From assembly GCF_000687475.1 (NCBI RefSeq), contig NC_057320.1, positions 4,092,001 through 4,156,000 of the forward strand: a stretch of 64,000 nt of DNA, read 5' to 3'. Below the pieces are notes generated by a model. The model saw only the letters and a list, made by a program, of their open reading frames with translations, had not been told where the DNA came from and searched no databases. The position numbers and the translations under genes are program-made. The DNA is from Ustilaginoidea virens. Lineage: Eukaryota > Ascomycota > Sordariomycetes > Hypocreales > Clavicipitaceae. How positions within the stretch are numbered: position 1 is the first letter of the stretch; each line of letters opens with the position of its first letter. This document shows positions 56,134 to 64,000 of the stretch, piece by piece.

Positions 56134-58447
56134 CCCCCTCTGATTAGCTATTGTAATAGCAAGCTAATCGTCGTATAAAGAATAGGAAAAGAAAATGCAA
56201 TAAAAGTGCTAAGGAAAAATATAAGAAAAACCTTAGTAAAAGTTAGTATAAGTTAATAGGCCCTAAGACCTAGTAACTCGCGGAACCTAGTAAATTTAGG
56301 GCCTAGCAGTAGCTTAATAAGACTATCAGTAGGCATACTATTAGTAGGTAAGTAGGTAATTTTAACCAAGCCTAGCTGGGCTTGCTCCCTAATACACTAG
56401 AATTTTAATAGCATATGCTTAGTGCGAGCATGCTGATTAGGATTATTAGAATTCGAAATAGAGCCCTAATTATCGCAGTATAATAGTATAGGGCGTAGAA
56501 TATCGATTTCCAGCTCCTTATAAAGGTTAAAAAGCTACTAGACCTTATAGATAGTCTCAAGTAATATATCGGATTCAACTTCTAAAGTAGATAGCACTAC
56601 TAAAAAGGCTCGCTTAGAATGCCAGCTAATAGGACCACTATTAATAGTAGTAAAAAAGCCTCTAATAGATTTAGAGGTTTCTTTATAGCCAGCAAAATCG
56701 CTATCAGAATAAGCGGTTATAATAGGCTGTTAGTTGCTTTTAGTAGTACTAAAGCAAATAGCTAGGTTCTTAGTGCCTTTAAGGTAGCTAAAGCTGCCTT
56801 TCGTAGCATTTAGATGTACATTAGTTACCTTAGATATAAACCAAGAGAGGTATTGCATAGGAAATGCTAGGTCGGGCCTAGTTATCATCATAAGCCACAT
56901 TATAGTGCCAGTAAGGCTCTGATAAAGGCTCTGATTAGTAGGGCTAAGGTCTTTTCTACTAGATTCATTTTGAATCCCTAATTAAAGTGGAATTAACTGA
57001 GGTTTAGTATCCTATAAGCCGAATTTAGCTAAAACCTCTACTATAAATTGGGCTTAGTATAGCTATAATAAACCTTCCTTCCTATTTCGTATAATTTGTA
57101 TGCCTAAGAAAAAGGAAGCCAGACCGCAGTCTTCTATAGTATAAACCTTATGAAATTTCCTTTTTAGCTGGTTAATATAAGTTATATTTAGACCAACTAA
57201 TAGGCAATCGTTAACATAAGTAACGATAAAGGTACTAGTTTACTTATTATAAAAGACGGCAGCATTAGATGCTAAAGGTAAGAAGCCTTTACTAGAAATC
57301 AGGTCTTTTAGCCGGTATTACTATTTGCGGGGTGCTTATTTTAGCCTATATAGGGCCTTCTTTAGTAAAATAGCTTGCTTAATAGAGGGATTAAAGCCGG
57401 CTTCTTTAAGTAAAGTTAGTAGCCATTGCTATTAAATATCAGACTAAAGCTTGCTATTGCTATTAGTTAATAGTAAGCTCTCTATAAATTCAAGAAATCT
57501 ATTAGGAATATCTATATAAATAGTCTTAGAAAGTTCGCTATTTAGGAAGGCGCCTATAAAGTCGATCTGCTCTATTTCCTAATTATTATTAGCAGCTAAA
57601 GCTAGTATAACCCTCTAGGTAGGTAGGATAGAGGTAGAAGTATAGGTATACTAAAAGTCCTTTCCTTCGATTTGCATAAAACCCTTAATAACCAATCTAG
57701 CCTTATATTTTATAGGCTAATTATTGGCATCCTTTTTAACCCGAAAAATAGGCCTATTATATATAATTTTCCTATTAATAGGAACGCTAGACTTAGGAAT
57801 AAATTGGAAGACTTTAGTATCTAATAACTGCTTAAATTCCTTAAATAATGCCTTTATCCAAAGGTCTTTTTTAGGGCTTTATAGCATATCCTTCTAGCTA
57901 TTAGACGTACCATCAGAAGCCTTTTTAGCTAGGTTACACTTAGCTGCATAGCAGGAATCCCATATTAGGTAATATAAATCATAATTAGGGAATAAGTCGG
58001 TAGGGCTAATAGGGTTAATAGGGCTAGCAGGTATAGCAGAGCCAGCAAGGCCAGCAAGGCCAGTAGGGCCAGCAAGGTCGGTAGGAGTAAGGCTAATAAG
58101 GATATCTATAAGGTCATCCTTTACAGTAGCTAGGGACTATAGTATAGTATCTTTTGATTTAGGAAGGTAATCCACAGTAGCATTAGTATTAGTAATATTA
58201 TCTGGGGTAGTATTAATAATGCTAGTAAAATTAGTAGGGTCCGGCATGCTTTCCAGGTCATCCGGTATAACATTAGTATTAGTAATATTAGTAAGGTTAG
58301 TAGGGTCCGGTATATTTTCTAGGTTATCCAGTAAAATAGCAGGTTCTCTACTAGATACCCCCTCTGAACCTATATTTTGCCCTCTATAAAAGTCTCCTTT
58401 TAGGCCATTAGAAATAGGGCCTATACCTTCATTTTAATAAATAAAGG
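56134..58447 (-). pseudogene. B element copy 2, RNase H, RT and linker (truncated, broken)
   Basis: Minus-strand B polyprotein 3' part, from the RNase H end through RT to the linker with Asn/Pro/Thr repeats near 58,010-58,330. It has more stop codons than the other two B copies. At 58,447 it is cut by the LTR of copy 3 just after the sequence AAATAAAGGT, which in copy 3 continues uninterrupted near 61,492. The remainder of copy 2 would lie beyond the window. Confidence 0.85.
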
Positions 58448-59210
58448 TATTGCAATTCTAAAGGTCACTATAAAAGCAAAGCCTTACTAGCTAGCTAAAT
58501 GGCACAAGACTGTCTGCGACCTGTGACTTAATCTTAGTATAAATACTAGATTCGTCACTAAGTCCTAAGACTATACAAGTGCTATAAAGCGAGGCAAGTG
58601 TAAAGGCAAGGCAAATATAAGATAACCAGAAACGCAGGGAAGGTAGAAGTTAAGAGGCATATAGTGTATTAATAGACTCGATTATGCTGCCTTTCTACTA
58701 TTTAGAAAGAAGGGGGAAAGCTATCCTATATATATACGAAGGAGGGGTGGGCCCAGGCATCCAGGGAAGCCAGTAAGAGGGCTCCCTATAATGCTCGCTA
58801 TGATATGTTAGCAACCCCGCTATATCCGACCTTTCCAACCACCCTAACCACCGCACTAGTAGTTAGTCACCGCACTAGTAACTAGCCACCACGCTAATGA
58901 CTAACCACCACACTAGTAGACTAGCCACCACGCTAGTAGGCCACCACGCTAATTTAGCAATGCCACACCACGCTAGTAGGCCGCCACCACGCTAGTAGGT
59001 AACCACGCTAATTTAGCAATGCCACACCTTTTCAATAAGGCCTACCTTACTTAATATACAGTAAATAATCCACTGAAAATCCTTAAGGTAAAAGGCAAAG
59101 GCCTAAGGTAATACTACCATAAGTCTAAGAGGCGGTATAAGGGCCAGAAGGTTAGTAGGCCAGTAGGGCATAAGGCCAGCAGCCTAGTAGGCTACTATAG
59201 GATTTTAACA
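58448..59210 (-). repeat. 3' LTR of B element copy 3 (minus strand)
   Basis: 763 bp, TATTGCAA to GGATTTTAACA, followed by CCCCCTCT and internal B sequence. It interrupts copy 2, so copy 3 is younger. Confidence 0.92.
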
Positions 59211-62200
59211 CCCCCTCTGATTAGCTACTGTAGTAGCAAGCTAATCGTCGTATAAAGGATAGGGAAAGAAAATACAATAAAAGTGCTAAAGAAAAAACAT
59301 AGGAAAAACCTTAGTAAGTTAGTATAAGTTAGCAGGCCCTAAGACCTAGTAACTCGCGGAACCTAGTAAATTTAGGTCCCGGCAGTGGCTTAGTAAGGCC
59401 GTCAGCAGGCATACCATTAGTAGGTAAGTAGGTAATTTTCACCAAGCCTAGCTGGGCTTGCTCTCTAATATACCGGAATTTTAATAGCATATGCTTAGTG
59501 CGAGCATACTGATTAGGGTCATTAGAATTCGAGATGGAGCCCTGATTATCGCAGTATAGCGGTATAAGGCACAAAATATTAATTTCTAGTTCCTTACAAA
59601 GATTAGAAAGCCACTGTACCTCACGGATAGTCTTAAGTAATACATCAGATTTAGCTTCTAAAGTAAATAGTACTACTAAAGAGGCTCGCTTAGAACGCCA
59701 GCTAATAGGACTACTATTAATAGTAGTAAGAAAGCCTCCAGTTGATTTAGAAGTTTCTTTACAGCTAGCAAAATCGCTATCAGAATAAGCGGTTATAATA
59801 GGCTGTTGGTTGCTTTTAGTAAAGCAAATAGCTTGGTTCTCAGTGCCTTTAAGGTAGCTAAAGCTGCCTTTTGCAGCATTTAGATGCATATTAGTTGCCT
59901 TAGATATAAACCGAGAGAGGTATTGAGTAAGAAATGCTAGGTTGGGTCTAGTTATCATTATAAGCCATATTATAGTGCTAGTAAGGCTCTGATAAAGGCT
60001 TTGATTAGTAGGGCTAAGGTCTTTTCCACTAGATTTATTAAGAATTCCTAGTTAAAGTGGAATAAGCTGAGGTTTAGTATCCTGTAAGCCGAATTTAGCT
60101 AGTACCTCTGCTATAAATTGGGCTTAATATAGCTATAATAGACCTTCCTTCCTATTTCGTATGATTTATACGCCTAGGAAGAAGGAAGCCGGACCGCAGT
60201 CTTCTATACCATAAACCTTATAAAATTTCCTTTTTAGCTGGTTAATATAAGTTATATTTAGACTAACTAATAGGCAATCGTCAACATAGGTAACGATAAA
60301 GGTGCTGGTTTGCTTATTATAAAAGACGGCAGCATTAGAAGCTAAAGGTAAAAAACCTTCACTAGAAATTAGGTCTTTAAGCCGGTATTGCCATTCGCGG
60401 GGTGCTTATTTTAGCCCATATAGGGCCTTCTTTAGTAAGATAGCTTGCTTAATAGAAGGGTTAAATCCAGCTTCTGTAAGTAAAGTTAGTAGCCATTGTC
60501 GCTGAATATCAGACCAAAGCTTACTATCGCTATTAGTTAGTAGGCTTTCTGTAAATTTAAGAAATCCGTTAGGGATATCTATATAAATAGTCTCAGAAAG
60601 CTCGCTATTTAGAAAGGCACCTATAAAGTCAATTTGCTCTATTTCCCAGTTATTACTAGCAGCTAAAGCTAGTATAACCCTCTAGGTAGGTGGAATAGAG
60701 GTAGAAGCATAAGTATACTGAAAATCCTTTCCTTCGACTTGCATAAAGCCCTTAATAACTAATCTAGCCTTATATTTTATAGGCTGATTATTAGCATCCT
60801 TTTTAACCCGAAAAATAGGCCTATTGCGTATAATTTTCCTATTAATAGGAACGCTAGACTTAGGAATAAATTGGAAGACTTTAGTATCTAATAGCTGCTT
60901 AAATTCCTTAAATAATGCCTTTATCTAAAGGTCTTTTTTAGGGCTTCGTAGTATATCCTTCTAGCTATTAGGCGTACCATCGGGGGCCTTTTTAGCTAGC
61001 TTACGCTTAGCTGTATAGCAGGAATCCTATATCAGGTAGTATAAGATATTACCTTCCTAAGGGAATAAGTCGGTAGGGCTAGTAGGGTCGGTAGGGCCAA
61101 CTAGGCCAGTAGGGCCAATAAGGTCGGTAGGATTAGCAGGGCCAGCAGGGCCAGTAAGGTCGGTAGGATTAAGGCTAGTAAGGATATCTATAAGGTCATC
61201 CTTTGCAGTAGCCAGGGACTGTATTATAGGACGGTTATCCAAGGTAGCATTAGTGTTAATAACGCTAGTATTAGTAGGGTCCGGCATGCTTTCCAGGTCA
61301 TCCGGTATAGCATTAGTGTTAGTAATACTAGTAAGGTTAGTAGGGTCCGATATACTTTCTAGGTCATCCAGTAAAATAGCAGGTTCTTTACTGCTAGATA
61401 CCCCCTCTAAACCTATATTTTGCCCTCTATGAAAGTCTCCTTCTAGGCCACTAGAAATAGGGCCTATACCTTTATTTTAATAAATAAAGGTAATAAAAGT
61501 TGTTTTAGTAACAACCTTCTTCTTTAGAAGGTAGACTAGGTAGGTATTATTACCTAGAGTGGCAAAGAGCCTACCAGGCTCGGTACAGGGCGCTAATTTG
61601 CGGCTTTTTATACGCTTTTCGTATGGTATAAGCACTTTAATAGCTGCTCTAATAGCCCTAAGGTTAATAAGGTCAGGGTAGTGCTCCGGTATTATCTGGT
61701 CGTAATCCTTTAGTAGCTCCTAATAGGGGCTAAAAGGTCTATTAGTAACTGCTATTATATTTACTAGCATAATAACGCTAGTAATTATAGCGGACCAGAG
61801 GTTAGATGGTAGCCTTGACCAGGCTATAATAGCACGTAGCCTATTAGCTATAACCCTAATAGAGCGCTTAGCTAGGCTGTTTTATTCGTGAATATAAGGG
61901 CAAGAGGTATTAAAAGCTATACCCTGTTCGACAAGCCAATTACTAAGTATTTTATTGATTTTATTTCTACTATCATAGTGGAATTCAACAGGCGTTTTAC
62001 TATATCTGACCTATAGGCTCTGTATAAAGCTCTGTAATGCTTTAAAAACAACAGTGCCTTCCCTATTAGGCAGTAAGTAAAGCTAACGGAATCGGGATTT
62101 TCTATCCACTAATATAAGGGCAACAGGTCGTTTATTGTATAGTGTGGGTAATATAGCGAAAGTATCACCTTCTATAATATCTAGGCATTTAGCTAGATTA

Positions 62201-64000
62201 GGTATCGCATCTTTAGAAGGTCTTCTAACCTTCTTAGCCTGTATATAGGCTAGACAGCAAAAATCAGTATCTTTAACCTTATTAAGGTTAGGTAGACCAG
62301 GGGTATTAGCACAGGTCTTTTTAAGCAGCTGAATACCTATATGCCCTAGCCGTACATACTAAATGCCGGCTAATTGTAATAGCTTCTGATATTCTGTATT
62401 AGCAGCTATAGGGGCAGGAGTAGGGTTAGTAACCTCTATAGGGTCTTCGCTAGTCGTAATAGCAGAAGGTTAGGTAGTAGGGCTAGTAGCCTCTATAGGT
62501 TCCTTACTAGTCGCAGTAGTAGGAACGGGGGTAATAGTGGTATCCTTAGGATTACTATAATCAGCAGGGTTAGTAGGGCTGGGGACCTCTACTACTATAC
62601 TATTAGTATAGTGGCTGCAAGGTTAATACAGTAGTAGTGTGTCTATTTCTTTCTGTGGAAGGAAAAAGCCGTATTTTTCGAAGTTAAAAATGCCGATATA
62701 TTTACGGCTTACTAACCAAAGCTGATTTTTAATTAGTACCCCTTTAGCGGCATAGTGCTTTACACCGCTAATGATGTTAATATCCAAGGCAGGAATATAT
62801 AGTGCATTCTTAAGCTCTATAATACCCCATTTGGTAGGATTAACGCCCTATAGCACAGTAAATCGTGCTGTACCCCAACCAGTAGGGGAAATAGGGCCAC
62901 CACTAGTAGTAATTACCGGCTTATCATCCTTCTTAAAATAGTAAAAAGTGGTAAAATGCTTCTTATTATTAATAATATAATAAGTAGAGCCTGTATCATA
63001 AAGGAGGGCATCCTTAGGGGTCCTACCGCCTAATTTAGCATTATAGCTTATATCAGTGGATGTAGTAGAAGAAGAATAAGATATATTAGTATCCTAGGTA
63101 TTATAATTGCCTATAATAAAGGCCTCAACGTCTTGCTGATTACTACTAAAGTCCTATTTCTTCTTCTGTTACTACTTCTTTTTCCTATTATTAATAGAAT
63201 TATTCTTACTATTATTAGTAGAAGCGGTATTAATAGACCCTTTATTCTTAGAGTCTTTAGAAGCCTTAAGCTGCTTAGGGTTATTATTAGCAGCTACTTT
63301 ATTAGACCCTTTAGAACGCTATTCTTCTAGTAGGTCAACTATAAAATACTAGAGGTTAAATTTACTGCTGTTAATAACACCCTAGGCGCTATAAGCCCTA
63401 ATCATAGAGCATTAGTATTCCATCTAGCGGGTAAATACCCCCTTTACAGCCTAAAGATACTAGTTAATTTAGTCGAAAGAGTCGATCTTAAAACCTAGGA
63501 TTCTAAGGCGAGAAATATAGCTATTAAATTCGCTATTAAAAGCCTCTAAGGTGCCCTTATAACCGGTAAATATAAGGGTATAAAAGGTAGGGTATAAGTA
63601 TACCCGCTGTACTTCTGGTGAGTGGCAATACTAGGCCACTAGTAAAAGGTAGGCTTCCTCTGGGTCGTTACACTAGTCTATAGCCTCTACAGCTTCTTTA
63701 CTATAGCTATTTTTTAGCATTAGCAGTAGAAGTGCCTGCTTAGACTCATTAAAGTGCCTTGCTATAGAAGGGTCGTTAATAAAATTAGCTATTTTAAAGG
63801 CCCGAAGTTATATAGTAAGGGCCTGCTTCTATTGGTCGAAATTATAAGGGCTTTTTAGCTTCTGGGACTCTTTAAAACGGTTGGCAGTCTTAGCTAATTT
63901 TTTGATAGCCCTATTACTAATTTGGTTGGTGATAGTTATTAGTGCCATTATATAAATAGGCTCTTTACCCTTATATTTTATAGGGGTCAAAGGTTAGTCG
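59211..64000 (-). pseudogene. B element copy 3, gag to RNase H, runs off the window
   Basis: The fullest B copy, read on the minus strand. From the window end: gag with ITITNQISNRAIKKLAKTANRF, a Lys/Asn-rich part (about 63,150-63,310), protease with LLYDTGSTYYIINNKKHF (near 62,980), the pre-integrase LGHIGIQLLKK (62,320), integrase (61,560-62,330: HYDSRNKINKILSNWLVEQGI; LPSNLWSAII), a Gly/Pro/Thr linker, RT (60,900-59,950, with TYVDDCLLVS) and RNase H ending GPKFTRFRELLGLRAC at 59,332. Stops are few and mostly at Gln/Trp codons. The gag start and 5' LTR are outside the window. Confidence 0.88.
61057..61287 (-). repeat. Gly/Pro/Thr repeat linker in B polyprotein
   Basis: Coding repeats of the type NPTDLTGPAGPA between integrase and RT, made of 9- to 18-bp DNA units (GGCCAGCAGGGCCAGTA style). 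A variant array is present in copy 2 near 58,000-58,090; the plus-strand copy lacks it through its deletion. Confidence 0.75.

Noticed and set aside
63133..63330. Leu/Ile-rich plus-strand frame
   Set aside because: It is the antisense of the Lys/Asn-rich gag part of B copy 3.

Overview
The window comes from a filamentous ascomycete genome. It shows short (50-250 bp) GT-AG introns with CTAAC-type branch points, fungal versions of housekeeping proteins, pyrimidine-rich promoters, and a retrotransposon block with the transition signature of repeat-induced point mutation (RIP). The gene set fits Sordariomycetes, perhaps Hypocreales; I cannot name a species.

Bases 1 to about 29,270 are ordinary gene-rich euchromatin. 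I support nine spliced or single-exon genes. In order they are an AFG1-type mitochondrial AAA ATPase (+), a single-pass membrane SH3 protein (+), a TFIIIC 90-kDa-type zinc-finger subunit (-), the GPI transamidase catalytic subunit GPI8 (-), and an F-box-like protein with an aspartate-rich tract (-). They continue with diphthine methyl ester synthase DPH5 (-), the tri-snRNP zinc-finger protein SNU23 (+, divergent from DPH5), the ALG1 mannosyltransferase (+), a UBE2G1/Ubc15-type E2 (-) and a zinc-less quinone oxidoreductase (-); the last makes ten in all. They are unrelated housekeeping functions, not a cluster; ALG1 and GPI8 both act in the ER.

At about 29,278 the sequence switches abruptly to AT-rich, TpA-rich DNA that runs to the end of the window and consists almost entirely of LTR retrotransposons. 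Direct target-site duplications let the order of insertion be read. An old minus-strand Copia element (called C here) is the base layer. A solo LTR of a second Copia family (B) sits in its reverse transcriptase (TSD TGAAA). A third Copia element (A, 330-bp LTRs) is inserted in that solo LTR (TSD CTTTT). A chromodomain Ty3/Gypsy element (244-bp LTRs) is inserted in the leader of A (TSD CAAAT). A complete but internally deleted B element on the plus strand (TSD GCTAT) is inserted in the gag end of C, followed by two minus-strand B copies, the second inserted in the first and running off the window.

C, A and the Gypsy element are riddled with TAA/TAG stops at former Gln and Trp codons. The B copies are much better preserved. 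The most unusual object is the plus-strand B copy. It lacks most of gag, protease, the integrase core and the N-terminal part of reverse transcriptase relative to its neighbour, yet keeps one 870-codon frame interrupted only by four TAG codons. B also has TG...TA LTR ends, a minisatellite inside the LTR, a third LTR in tandem, and a primer-binding site matching the anticodon arm of initiator tRNA-Met.
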